NCBI GenBank assembly: GCA_023213235.1
Contig: CP096137.1
Location: 693,587-757,586 of the forward strand
Direction of reading: 5' to 3'
Source of the DNA: Elusimicrobiota bacterium
GTDB taxonomy: Bacteria; Elusimicrobiota; Elusimicrobia; UBA1565; UBA9628
DNA: 64,000 nucleotides
Shown: piece by piece, positions 55,917-64,000 of the stretch
Layout of the letters: every line of letters begins with the position of its first letter
How positions within the stretch are numbered: the first letter of the stretch is position 1
The notes under the pieces: model-generated
The model's input: only the letters and a program-made list of their open reading frames with translations
What the model was told of the DNA's origin: nothing
Database searches by the model: none
Program-made: the position numbers and the translations under genes

Positions 55917-55920
<4 letters not shown>

Positions 55921-56642
55921 TTGGAGGCCTCCTGAACGGCCGGCGCGGCGCAGCAGGCCAGCGCCTTGTGCGCGAAGCCGAAGTAGACCGGCATGCTCGC
56001 GAAACCGAGGAAGATCAGCGCGGCGAACGCGAGGCCCGCCTTCCTGATCAGCGGCGTGTAGCGCGGATGATTGACGCCGAAGGTCTGCAGCGCGCTCTGC
56101 ACGCCGTGCGAGAGGTGCAGGCCCACGCCGGCGACGGCGAGCACGTAGAACGCCGCGTACCACGGGTTGCCGAACCAGGCGAGCACGTGAGTGAAGAGGT
56201 CCGGGCCCTTCGCGCCGCCCGCCTTATACTTGAACGTCGCGACGTGGGCGATCACGAAGACCAGGATCAAGGTCCCGGTGAGCGCCATCGTGCGCGAGCC
56301 GGGCGTGCGCGCGCCCTTGCCCTTGTAGGACTCGTAGCCGACGGGCCGCGCGGCGCGGTTGGCCAAGGTGGCGCGCGCCGAGAGGAGAATGTGGACGAGG
56401 AACAGGAACACGAGGCCGCCCTCGGCGAGCGGCAGCAGCGGGTTGTGCTCGAGCGCCTCGGCGTAGGTGTTGAAGGCGTCGCCGCCGACGAACATCAGCA
56501 GGTTGCCGGCCAGGTGGGTGACGAGGAAGCCGCAGAGCAGGAGGCCTGCCGCCGCGACCATGATCTTCTTGCCGATCGAGGACTCGAGGAACTCGATCGC
56601 GCGGCACGCGCACTTCGAAGCGGTGGAGCTGTCGCCGGACAT
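55917..56642 (-). CDS. sdhC: Succinate dehydrogenase cytochrome b subunit
   Basis: A 241-residue protein with five membrane helices of the b558 type: [28 protein letters not shown] (haem-binding His), [21 protein letters not shown] and [18 protein letters not shown] with further His ligands. Two haems and a quinone site are expected in this single-subunit anchor. AAGGAG lies seven bases before the ATG and TATAAG just upstream. First gene of sdhCAB. Confidence 0.9.
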
Positions 56643-56710
56643 GTCGTTCTCCTTATACTGGGACGGGCGTCGCTACCCGTCGATTCTATCACGCGACCGG
56701 ACGGCGGATG

Positions 56711-56724
56711 TTGATCTGGATCAA
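56711..56724. promoter_or_regulatory. Perfect FNR/CRP-type binding site
   Basis: TTGATCTGGATCAA matches the FNR consensus TTGATNNNNATCAA exactly. It lies between sdhC and the oligopeptide-binding gene, about 70 bases upstream of the predicted sdhC transcription start, a class I activator position. Confidence 0.65.
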
Positions 56725-56801
56725 TCCTTTCGTCGCGGAGCCGTCCTATAAGTGATGTCATCTCGCGGGCGAGCGGGGTGGATTAGGCGCCGAGAAAACG
56801 C

Positions 56802-56807
56802 TATCGT
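56802..56807 (+). promoter_or_regulatory. -10 box, leaderless type
   Basis: TATCGT, six bases, then ATG at 56814. Confidence 0.4.
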
Positions 56808-56813
56808 GGCCGC

Positions 56814-58538
56814 ATGATCAGCGCCCTCCTGCTCGCCGCCGCCGTCGCCTCCGCCGCGGAGCCCGTCAAGAACCCGGACACCTTCACCAACCTCGAGATC
56901 GGCGAGGTGGGCGGACTCGATCCGGCCTATCCGTACGACGCGTCGAGCCAGTCGGTGATCCAGAACGTCTACGAGACCTTGATCGCGTTCAAGGGATCGT
57001 CGCTGTCGGAGTTCGAGCCGCGCATCTCGGAAAAGATCCCGTCCGTCGCCAACGGGCTGATCTCGAAGGACGGGCGCACGTACCGCTTTCCGATCCGCAA
57101 GGGCGTGAAGTTCCACGACGGGTCCGAGGTGACGCCCGAGGACGTCCGCTGGTCCCTGCTGCGCTTCATGATCACCGACCGCGCGGGCGGCCCGTCGGGC
57201 CTGCTGCTCGAGCCGATCGCGGGCATCCCGAGCACGCGCGTCTCCACGGGGACGATCGTACTCGACTTCGCGGCCTTGGAGAAGGCGGTCCGCGTCGACA
57301 AGCAGAGCGTCGTGATCACCTTGCCGCGCCCGTTCGGGCCGTTCCTCGGCATCATGGCGCGCTGGTCGTACGTCGTCTCGAAGCCCTGGGCCGTCGCGCA
57401 CGGCGACTGGGACGGGCGCGCCGAGACGTGGCGGGATTTCAACGATCCGCCGAAGGAGAAGTCGTTCCTCTATCAGAACATGAACGGCGCGGGCCCGTTC
57501 AAGCTCGTGCGCTGGGACAAGACGGCGAGGTACGTCCTGCTCGACCGGCACGACGCGTACTGGCGCGGGCCGGCGAAGCTCAAGCACGTCGTCGTCAAGG
57601 CCGTGCCCGAGCTTCAGACCCGCAAGCTGATGCTGCAGGCCGGCGACGCCGATTTGATCGAGACGCCGCGCCCGTACGCGTCCCAGCTCGCCGGGATCCC
57701 CGGCGTGGTCCTCGTCGACGGCCTGCGCCGCCTGCAGACCGACCCGGCGCTGTTCTTCACGACGAACATCAACCCCGCGGGCAACCCCGACATCGGCTCG
57801 GGCAAGCTGGACGGCAACGGGATTCCCGCGGACTTCTTCTCCGACGCCGACGTGCGGCGCGGCTTCTCGTACGCGTTCGACTACGACGCGATCATGAAGG
57901 ACACGTTCAAGGGCACCGCGGCGCGCGCGCTCGGGCCGATCCCGCCGGGCGTCGCCGGGCACGACCCGAACCAGCCGCGCTACGTCTACGACCTCAAGAA
58001 GGCCGAGGCGCACCTGCGCAAGGCCTGGGGCGGCAAGGTCTGGGAGACCGGGTTCAAGTTCACGCTGACCTACAACACCGGCTCGGAGAACCGCGAGGCC
58101 GCGGCCCAGATTCTCAAGAAGAACGTCGAGAAGCTCAACCCCAAGTTCCGGATCGACCTGCGCGGCGTCGACTGGGCGAGCTTCCTCGACAAGTCGCAGC
58201 GCCGGCTGATGCCGCTGTTCGCGCGCGGCTGGCTCGCCGACTACCCGGACGCGCACAACTTCATCTACGCGTTCTACCACTCGTCGGGCCGCTACCCCTC
58301 GGCCCAGGGATTCGCGGATCCGGAGCTCGATAAGCTCATCGAGGCCGCCGCCGCGGAGCCGTCGCCCGCGCGCCGCGCGGCGAAATATAAGGAGATATTG
58401 CGCCGCGGGTTCGAGGCCGCGCCCGCCGTCTTCACCGTCCACCCCGCGGGCGTCTACGGCATGCGCGCCTGGGTGAAGGGCTTCGTCGACAATCCCGTCA
58501 ACCTCGGGATCTACTACTACCCGATCTCGAAGCGATGA
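56814..58538 (+). CDS. ABC transporter substrate-binding protein, family 5 (oligopeptide/dipeptide type)
   Basis: A 574-residue protein with a short signal peptide (MISALLLAAAVASA) and the SBP_bac_5 fold: GLDPAYPYDASSQSVIQNVYETL, YRFPIRKGVKFHDGSEVTPEDV, GAGPFKLVRWDK, ADVRRGFSYAFDYDAIMKDTF and DWASFLDKSQRRLMPLFARGW. It binds peptides, nickel or other small solutes for an ABC importer. No permease or ATPase genes are adjacent. No lipobox. The nth gene overlaps its stop (ATGA). Confidence 0.9.
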   Translation: MISALLLAAAVASAAEPVKNPDTFTNLEIGEVGGLDPAYPYDASSQSVIQNVYETLIAFKGSSLSEFEPRISEKIPSVANGLISKDGRTYRFPIRKGVKFHDGSEVTPEDVRWSLLRFMITDRAGGPSGLLLEPIAGIPSTRVSTGTIVLDFAALEKAVRVDKQSVVITLPRPFGPFLGIMARWSYVVSKPWAVAHGDWDGRAETWRDFNDPPKEKSFLYQNMNGAGPFKLVRWDKTARYVLLDRHDAYWRGPAKLKHVVVKAVPELQTRKLMLQAGDADLIETPRPYASQLAGIPGVVLVDGLRRLQTDPALFFTTNINPAGNPDIGSGKLDGNGIPADFFSDADVRRGFSYAFDYDAIMKDTFKGTAARALGPIPPGVAGHDPNQPRYVYDLKKAEAHLRKAWGGKVWETGFKFTLTYNTGSENREAAAQILKKNVEKLNPKFRIDLRGVDWASFLDKSQRRLMPLFARGWLADYPDAHNFIYAFYHSSGRYPSAQGFADPELDKLIEAAAAEPSPARRAAKYKEILRRGFEAAPAVFTVHPAGVYGMRAWVKGFVDNPVNLGIYYYPISKR

Positions 58539-59179
58539 GCGTCAAGACGGAGCGGGCGAAGAAGCTCCTCGCGGGGCTGCGGAAGCTCTACCCGGACGCG
58601 CACTGCGAGCTCGACTACAAGACGCCGCACGAACTCGTCTTCGCGGTCATCCTCTCCGCGCAGTGCACCGACGTGCGCGTCAACGCGACGACGAAGACGC
58701 TGTTCAAGCGCTACAAGTCGGTCGACGACTACGCCCGCGCGGATCCGGCCGAACTGGAGTCGATCGTCCGCTCCTGCGGCTTCTACCGCATGAAGGCCAA
58801 GGCGATCATCGAAACGGCGCGGGCGATCCGCGACGAGCACGGCGGGCGCGTGCCGGACACGATGGAGAAGCTGCTCGCCCTGCGCGGCGTGGCGCGCAAG
58901 ACGGCGAACGTGGTGCTCGGCGAGGTGTATGGGAAGCCGGAGGGCGTGGTCGTGGATACGCACATGAAGCGCCTGGCCTATCGCTTCGGCCTGACCGACG
59001 AGGAGGACCCCGTGAAGGTCGAGCGCGCCCTCGCGACGATCGTGCCGCGCGACTCCTGGGTGTTTTGGTCGCACTCGGTCATCTGGCACGGCCGGCGCGT
59101 GTGCAAGGCGCTAAGCCCGCAGTGCGGCGTGTGCCTCCTTCGCCCGAACTGCCCCCAGCGCGGCGTCGATTCAGAATAA
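58535..59179 (+). CDS. nth: Endonuclease III
   Basis: A 214-residue base-excision DNA glycosylase/AP lyase: ILSAQCTDVRVNATTKTLF, the helix-hairpin-helix LLALRGVARKTANVVLG with catalytic Lys, VVVDTHMKRLAYRFGL with catalytic Asp, and the 4Fe-4S cluster C-x6-C-x2-C-x5-C as CKALSPQCGVCLLRPNC. It removes oxidised pyrimidines. Length is normal. The start overlaps the previous stop. A long hairpin follows the stop. Confidence 0.97.
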   Translation: MSVKTERAKKLLAGLRKLYPDAHCELDYKTPHELVFAVILSAQCTDVRVNATTKTLFKRYKSVDDYARADPAELESIVRSCGFYRMKAKAIIETARAIRDEHGGRVPDTMEKLLALRGVARKTANVVLGEVYGKPEGVVVDTHMKRLAYRFGLTDEEDPVKVERALATIVPRDSWVFWSHSVIWHGRRVCKALSPQCGVCLLRPNCPQRGVDSE

Positions 59180-59222
59180 AGTTATCCCCAAACTCGTCTT
59201 GGGACGAGTCGGTGGATAACTT
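59179..59222 (+). terminator. Two-part hairpin after nth
   Basis: Outer stem AAGTTATCC/GGATAACTT (59179-59187 with 59214-59222), inner stem ACTCGTC/GACGAGT with TTGG loop, 4-base internal loops on both sides. A short T-run follows. It may terminate nth or mark the border of the HNH gene unit, which starts just after. Confidence 0.5.
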
Positions 59223-59226
59223 TTCC

Positions 59227-59253
59227 ATGGAACTTTTTCGTGGGTTCAATCGT
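59227..59253 (+). repeat. 27-bp repeat, copy B
   Basis: Second copy of the element at 5772-5798, eleven bases before the HNH endonuclease start. Confidence 0.5.
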
Positions 59254-59263
59254 CTGGTGAGTA

Positions 59264-60168
59264 ATGAAAAATTACTCCAACATGTCCACCGACGTTCTGT
59301 TCGATCTGCTTGAGAAGCACAACGACGAAGACCGCCGCAGGCTCGAAGACTTCATCGCCATGCTCTCGGTTCTCGATCAACGGAAAGCGATGCCGGATCG
59401 GGGATATCCTTCGACCTTCGAATACTGCGTCAAACGGCTGAAGCTGTCGGATGACGAGGCTTATCGGAGGATCGCGGCGGCACGTGCCACGGTAGTACGT
59501 CCGGAACTGCTGGCGGCGATGGCCGACGGCAGCATGAATCTGACCACCGTGACACGGATAGCGCCGCACGTGAGGCGCCCGGACGCTCCGCTGTTGATCT
59601 CGAGGGCGCTAGGAAAAACTGCACGGCAGATCGACGAGCTGTTGGCGCCCTTGCATCCCATTTCTCCCAAACCCGACCTCGTCAGAGAGGTCGTCGTCGC
59701 GACGCCGTTCCAAGAAGAGGCTCGCGTTCATTTCTCATTCTACGGATCGCGAGCGTTGCGTGACGCGATTGATCGCATGAAGCAGCTGATGGCGCATAAG
59801 CATCCGTTCGGCGCTTTGGAGCACATCCTGCTGGACGTGGCGACCGACTGGCTGATGCGGCACGACCCGCTCGCCTCGTACCCCGACCGAAAGCCGGCGG
59901 CGCCGGGGCGAAGCTCGATCAAGGCCGAAGTCCGTCGCGGCGTCTGGGCGAGGGATGCCGGCCGCTGCGTCTTCATCGGCCCAGACGGAGTGCGGTGCGA
60001 GACCCGCCGCATGCTCGAACTTGATCACGTCGTCCCGCGCGCGCTGGGGGCCGCGATGAGATCGGGAACCTGAGGTTGCTGTGCCGTTCGCACAACGACG
60101 CGGAACGAAGGCGGATCCTGGGGGAGGGAACGGGGCCTACTTCGGAAGAGAGGCGAGAAACGTCTTGA
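59264..60168 (+). CDS. HNH endonuclease of the DUF222-like group (frameshifted)
   Basis: About 301 residues. A helical N-terminal domain (STDVLFDLLEKHNDEDRR, TFEYCVKRLKLSDDEAYRRI, LTTVTRIAPHV) precedes an HNH nuclease: VWARDAGRCVFIG, ELDHVVPRALGG and, after a frame change at the five-G run 60046-60050, NLRLLCRSHNDAERRR. Such genes often occur as scattered multi-copy units. Codon use is less GC-rich than in neighbours, which suggests transfer. The 27-bp repeat and hairpin upstream could belong to the unit. It overlaps the convergent hydrolase gene by about 30 bases. Confidence 0.75.
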
Positions 60169-60945
60169 TCGCGCCGGAGTAGACCGCGCCGCTGTCGAGG
60201 AAGCCCTCGTTGTGGGAGCCCTTGAGCTCCACGAAGATCTTCTTGGCCGCGCCGATCGCCGCGAAGTTGCGGCGGGCCATCTCGAAGGGGATGATGTCGT
60301 CCTGCGCGGAGTGCAGCACCAAGGTCGGCATCATCACGCGAGGCAGCCGCGAGAGGTTGTCGAAGCGCAGGCGCGCGAGGCGGACGGGAAACCAGGGCAG
60401 CACGACGCGGCCCATGTCGGGGATCGAAGTGAACGCGCTGTCGACGACGAGCCCTGCCGCGGGGACGCGCGTCGCGAGCTCGATCGCGGGGCCGTTGCCG
60501 AGGGACTCGCCGTACAGCACGAGCTTGCCCGGAGGCACGCCGCGCGCGCCGGTCCAAGCCCAGCCCGCCAGGGCGTCGCGGTAGAGGCCGGGCTCGTCGG
60601 GCTCGCCGCCGCTCTCGCCGTAGCCGCGCCACTCGACCCACAGCTGCGCCGCGCCGGCGTCGTGGAAGAGGCGCATCTTGTCGGTGCGGTGGGAGAGGTT
60701 GCCGCCGTTGCCGTGCAGGCACAGCATGACGGGGGACTCCGCCGAGGGGCCGGGAATCCACCACGCCCGCAGGCGCGCGCCGTCGCCGGCGACGAGGGTC
60801 AGCGCTTCCCACTTCAGGCCGACCGTGCCCGGGTGGGCGTACATCACGGGGAGGGCTGGAAGACGAGCGACTTTTCGAAGCGCCGCAGGCCGATCCAGAC
60901 GAGGGCCGCGACGAGCGCCAGCCCTCCCAGCCAGTGCGTCTTCAC
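60137..60945 (-). CDS. Membrane-anchored alpha/beta hydrolase (BEM46/ABHD13-like)
   Basis: About 269 residues. An N-terminal helix (VKTHWLGGLALVAALVWIGL, then EKSLVFQPSP) is joined, over a frame change near 60849-60852, to YAHPGTVGLKWEALTL and the hydrolase domain: LCLHGNGGNLSHR (oxyanion), WRGYGESGG, LVLYGESLGNGPAIEL (nucleophile Ser), HSAQDDIIPFEMA (Asp) and GSHNEGFL (His). The catalytic triad is complete. Anchored in the inner membrane facing the periplasm or cytoplasm; substrate unknown. GTG overlaps the stop of the YjbQ gene. Confidence 0.8.
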
Positions 60946-61352
60946 TCGCCCATCACCTTGACGACGACGCGCTTGCGGCGGCGGCCGTCGAACTCGGCGT
61001 AGAAGACCTGCTCCCAGGGGCCGAGATCGAGGGCGCCGTTCGTGACGGGCAGCAGCGCCTGATGGCCGAGAATCGTGCGCTTGAGGTGGGCGTCGCCGTT
61101 GTCCTCGCCCGTCCGGTGGTGGCGGTAATCGGCGACGGGCGCCAGGCGCTCGAGCCAGTCCATGAGGTCCTGCTTGAGTCCGCTCTCCTCGTCGTTGACC
61201 CATATCCCGGCGGTGATGTGCATCGCCGAGACGAGGCACATGCCTTCCTTGATCTTGGATTTCGCGACGATCGCGCCGAGCTTCTCCGTCACGTTCACGA
61301 GCGCCCGGCGCTCGGGCGTCTCGAAGACGAGGTACTCGGTGTGGGCCTTCAC
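60942..61352 (-). CDS. YjbQ-family protein
   Basis: A 136-residue protein of the YjbQ/UPF0047 family: VNVTEKLGAIVAKSKIKEG, LVSAMHITAGIWVNDEE, DAHLKRTILGHQALLPVTNG and GPWEQVFYAEFDGRRRKRV. Members have weak thiamin-phosphate synthase activity and an unclear natural role. GTG overlaps the stop of the GAF-PAS gene and its own stop overlaps the hydrolase start, so it lies in a tight operon. Confidence 0.9.
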   Translation of the reverse strand: MKAHTEYLVFETPERRALVNVTEKLGAIVAKSKIKEGMCLVSAMHITAGIWVNDEESGLKQDLMDWLERLAPVADYRHHRTGEDNGDAHLKRTILGHQALLPVTNGALDLGPWEQVFYAEFDGRRRKRVVVKVMGE

Positions 61353-62233
61353 GCCTTCTGTTGGAACTGCGTGATGTCCTGGAACGTGATCCCGGCCCCG
61401 ACGACCTGGCCGTGCGGGTCCTGGATCAGGAGGGTCGAGTAGCCCAGCAGGCGGGCGCCGGCCTTCGACTTCCACGCGAGATCCTGGCGCTTGACCGTCG
61501 TCTTCTTGACGAGCGTGTCCATGAGGATCTCCGCCATCGCGGGGATCTGTTCGAGGGTCTGGTCGACGGGCTGGTTCATCGGCGTGTCCTCGGAGAGCCC
61601 GAGGATCTTCTTGGCGGCGGGGTTGCAGAGCATCACGCGGCCGTGCACGTCGACCGCGACGAAGCCGCCGCCGAGGTTCTCGAGGATGCTCGCGTTGTGC
61701 GCGGTCACCTTGTCGACCGTCGTCTCCAGGCGCAGCGCGCGCAGCGCGAGCGCGCACGCCTGCGTCGCGGCCTGCACGAAGGCGAGGTCGGCCTCCGTAA
61801 AAGGTCCGGATCGTTTGTTTATCAGCTCGATGACGCCGGACAGCTCCAGCCGGTCGAGCAGCGGCACGCCGAGGACGTGGCTGGTTTTATAGCCGGTCTC
61901 CTCGTCGACCTTGCGGAGGAAGCGCTTGTCGGAGTAGGCGTCGTCCGTCAGCACGGGCTCGCGGTACTTCGCGACCCAGCCGCACAGGCCCTCGCCGGAG
62001 ACGACGCGGCGGGACTCGACGCGGTGGCCGGCGGAGCCGAGCGCGGCGCGCGCGATGAGCTGGCCCTGCTTGGGCAGGAAGACGAAATAGGTCGCGGCCT
62101 CGCAGTCGAGCGCCGCGGCGAGCTTGTCGAGCACGCGCGCCCAGACCAGGTCCTCCTCGGCCTCCTTCGCCGAGGAGAGGAAGCTGAGGATGTCGAGCAG
62201 GGCGGGCAGAGCTCCGGCGCCGGGCGTGATCAA
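61349..62233 (-). CDS. GAF-PAS sensory protein
   Basis: A 294-residue protein. A GAF domain spans about residues 25-170 (ATYFVFLPKQGQLIARAAL, VVSGEGLCGWVAKYREPVL, SHVLGVPLLDRLELSGVIELIN), then a PAS domain at 185-290 (ILENLGGGFVAVDVHGRVMLC, ending in the strand LLGYSTLLIQD). There is no kinase, cyclase or DNA-binding domain, so it must relay by contact. TTG start overlaps the amidase stop. The C-terminal end closely resembles the PAS fragment at 1-255, suggesting paralogues. Confidence 0.85.
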   Translation of the reverse strand: MITPGAGALPALLDILSFLSSAKEAEEDLVWARVLDKLAAALDCEAATYFVFLPKQGQLIARAALGSAGHRVESRRVVSGEGLCGWVAKYREPVLTDDAYSDKRFLRKVDEETGYKTSHVLGVPLLDRLELSGVIELINKRSGPFTEADLAFVQAATQACALALRALRLETTVDKVTAHNASILENLGGGFVAVDVHGRVMLCNPAAKKILGLSEDTPMNQPVDQTLEQIPAMAEILMDTLVKKTTVKRQDLAWKSKAGARLLGYSTLLIQDPHGQVVGAGITFQDITQFQQKA

Positions 62234-64000
62234 GGGTTTCTCCTGACGGAGGCGAGGTAGCGCTCCAGCCCCTCGACCAGGGACTTCGCGAGCTCGTCGC
62301 GGAACGCGGGGTCGTTGAGCTGCGCTTCCTGGTCGGGGAAGATCATGTAGGCGTTTTCCACGAGGATCGCCGGCATCGCGCTCAGGCGCGCGACCAGCAG
62401 GTTGCCCCAGCGCAGGCCCTCGTCGGGCAGGCGGATGCGCCGGGCGTAGGCGCCGTGGACCGCGCGCCCGAGCTCGAGGCTGTGCGGGTGGTAGTAGAAG
62501 ATCGTGAAGCCGCGCGGCTTCGAGAAGGGATTCTCTCCGTCCGGCAGCGCGTTGTTGTGCAGGCTGACGAACAGGTCCGCGCCGCGCTCGACGGCCTGGC
62601 GCGGGCGGTCGACGAGCGAGACTTCGTGCTGCGCGTCGGCGCGCGTCATGAGCACGATCGCGCCGGCGCGCTCGAGGCGGGCCCGGGCCGCGACGGCGAT
62701 CGCGTAGTTGGCGTCCATCTCCTTCGTGCCGAGCGGGCCCGTCGAGCCCGTCGCCGAGGGCATGTGGCCGGGGTCGAGCATGATCTTGATGCCGGCGAGC
62801 GGCCGGCGCGCGTCGACGCGGGGGCGCGCCGCAGCTCGAGGCGCAGGGAGCCGCCGTCGTAGGTCGGCCACCAGCCCCACAGGCGCTCGTCGGGCCGAAG
62901 CAGGATCGTGACGGCGACGACGTCGGAGGACTCCTGCTTCCAGCGCACCTCTTGAACGAAGTCCGGGGCGTCGTTGATGCCCCAGTTCGTGTGGCCGGTC
63001 GCGCCGTACAGCCGCACCGTCAGCGCGTCGAGGCCGGCCGAGGGCTCGGCGTCGAAAGCGACCTTCTCGGACACGCCGATCTTGACCGTCGCGCCGAGGT
63101 CGGTCTTCGCGACGCCGATCGTGCCCGTGACGGCGCGCGGCGCGGTGCCCGAGGAGAGCTCGACGTCCTTCGCCTCGATCCAGCCGGACAGCGTATTGGA
63201 CAGGCGTACCCGCACGGAGCCGCCGTCGCGTCCCGTCACGAGCAGGCGCGTGCCGGGCAGCGGAAAAACGAGGAAGCCGTTCGACGGGCCCGTCTTGACG
63301 CTGGAGAAGCCGGCCGTGCTCGGCTTGACCGTCGCGACGAGCGAGTCGCGCGCGGAAGCCGACACGCGCGCCGTCCCGCGCGCCTTCGCGCCGCCCCAGC
63401 CCTTGCCGAGCTCATACTCGAGCGTCTCGCCGTCGAGTTCCTCTCCGGCTGCGATCTGCCGCGCGCCCTCGTAGAGGCCGGAGGCGTTGACCTGCCGCAT
63501 GTCCTGCCACGGCCCCTTGCCCGCCCGAAAGCGGGCTGGCCGGCCCGGGACGCCGCGCATGCGCGCGACGAGCCAATCGCCGGCGCGCAGGTCGAGGTCG
63601 GAGCGCGGAAAGAGGGAGGCGGGGTCGATGTCGGGCACCTTGCCGGACGCCGGCGGGCCGTGCGGGGGCACGAGGATGCGCCGCTCGGCGACGGCCGTCC
63701 CGGAGGACAGCGCGAGTTCGCCGCGGAACGTGAACGTGCCCGCCGATACGGGGAGCCAGGCGAGGAAGCCGCCGTCCGGATGCACGGCGACCGTCGTCCC
63801 GTTGATCGAGAAGTGGGCGGTGGCGGGATTGACCGAGCCGAAGATGAACTCTCCCTCGGCGGCCAGCGCCAGGCCCTCGGGCGGCCAGACGAAGACGATC
63901 GGCTCGGTCGAGCGCGTGTAGAGCGGGGGCCTCGGCGAGGACCGGAGCCGGCTCGGCGCCGCGTCGCGGGGCTGCGGAGGCGGACAGCGCGAGCAGGAGA
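62230..64000 (-). CDS. N-acetylmuramoyl-L-alanine amidase, AmiC type (5' end outside window)
   Basis: At least 590 residues; the first codons lie beyond the window edge. A signal peptide end (LLLALSASAAP) and several beta-rich segments (EFIFGSVNPATAHFSINGTTVAV, a type seen in SH3/AMIN-like parts) precede the amidase_3 domain: KIMLDPGHMPSATGSTG (zinc His), ANYAIAVAARARLE, LFVSLHNNALPDGE (zinc His) and ILVENAYMIFPDQE (catalytic Glu). Frame changes occur at G runs 62820-62824 and 63925-63929. It cleaves the bond between MurNAc and the stem peptide, as needed for cell separation and recycling. Confidence 0.85.

Overview
The window is GC-rich bacterial chromosome with dense coding on both strands, many 1-8 bp gene overlaps, one tRNA gene and one insertion sequence. 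I see no rRNA, CRISPR array, prophage or plasmid genes. The cell plan is diderm: Lpp-type lipoproteins, an OmpA-family lipoprotein, AmiC-type amidase, MliC-like lipoprotein. Six secreted or membrane proteins begin with a signal peptide followed by a long Ala/Pro/Ser/Val segment with repeated PSL/PAL motifs. This style makes me think of the high-GC lineages of Elusimicrobiota, but that is inference and needs a marker-gene tree.

Reading quality: about 30 genes are split by single-base frame changes, nearly all at G/C (sometimes A/T) homopolymers. In each case the two frames join into one complete family-length protein. I therefore annotate them as single CDSs with a probable sequencing indel and give the site. 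The succinate dehydrogenase flavoprotein gene (53982-55920) changes frame many times.

Layout. 1-4.5 kb: end of a PAS protein, secreted proteins, a serine hydrolase, the first PSL-type protein and an MliC-like lipoprotein. 4.5-8 kb: rRNA methyltransferase, then a peptidoglycan-sugar recycling pair (AmgK-like kinase fused to a RapZ C-terminal domain, and MurU-like uridylyltransferase). 8-13 kb: cupredoxin, CDF metal exporter, methyltransferase, half-size TSUP, M13 metallopeptidase. 13-19 kb: PAS-LuxR regulator, a PSL-type protein, RsgA, a Crp/Fnr-type regulator and an IS30 element. 19-24 kb: sterol-desaturase-like enzyme, quinone oxidoreductase, nitroreductase, Rrf2 regulator, methyltransferase, toroid-fold protein. 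24-27 kb: nucleotide-transporter-like MFS with a PSL leader, then an arsR-arsC-aquaglyceroporin cassette. 27-37.5 kb: receiver proteins, PilZ-glycosyltransferase fusion, TSUP, Sua5/TsaC, tandem PPK2, nucleoside transporter, MFS carrier, bufferin-like protein. 37.6-46 kb: ATP-grasp/MFS fusion, nitrilase-like protein, exported Lon-type protease. 46-53 kb: OmpA lipoprotein, tRNA-Pro, HExxH protein, FGE-like protein, 2H phosphoesterase, two SPFH proteins, release-factor-like protein. 53-57 kb: sdhCAB with a perfect FNR-type box upstream. 57-64 kb: oligopeptide-binding protein, endonuclease III, HNH endonuclease, and an amidase-GAF/PAS-YjbQ-hydrolase operon.

Two themes deserve attention. First, three ATP-linked machines here (an NTT-like transporter, an ATP-grasp ligase fused to an MFS carrier, and an AAA+ Lon-family protease) all carry an apparent export signal plus the PSL-rich leader, although the periplasm is not known to contain ATP. 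Second, many genes have a -10 box ending exactly six bases before the start codon, so their mRNAs should be leaderless; genes with a Shine-Dalgarno sequence are the minority.
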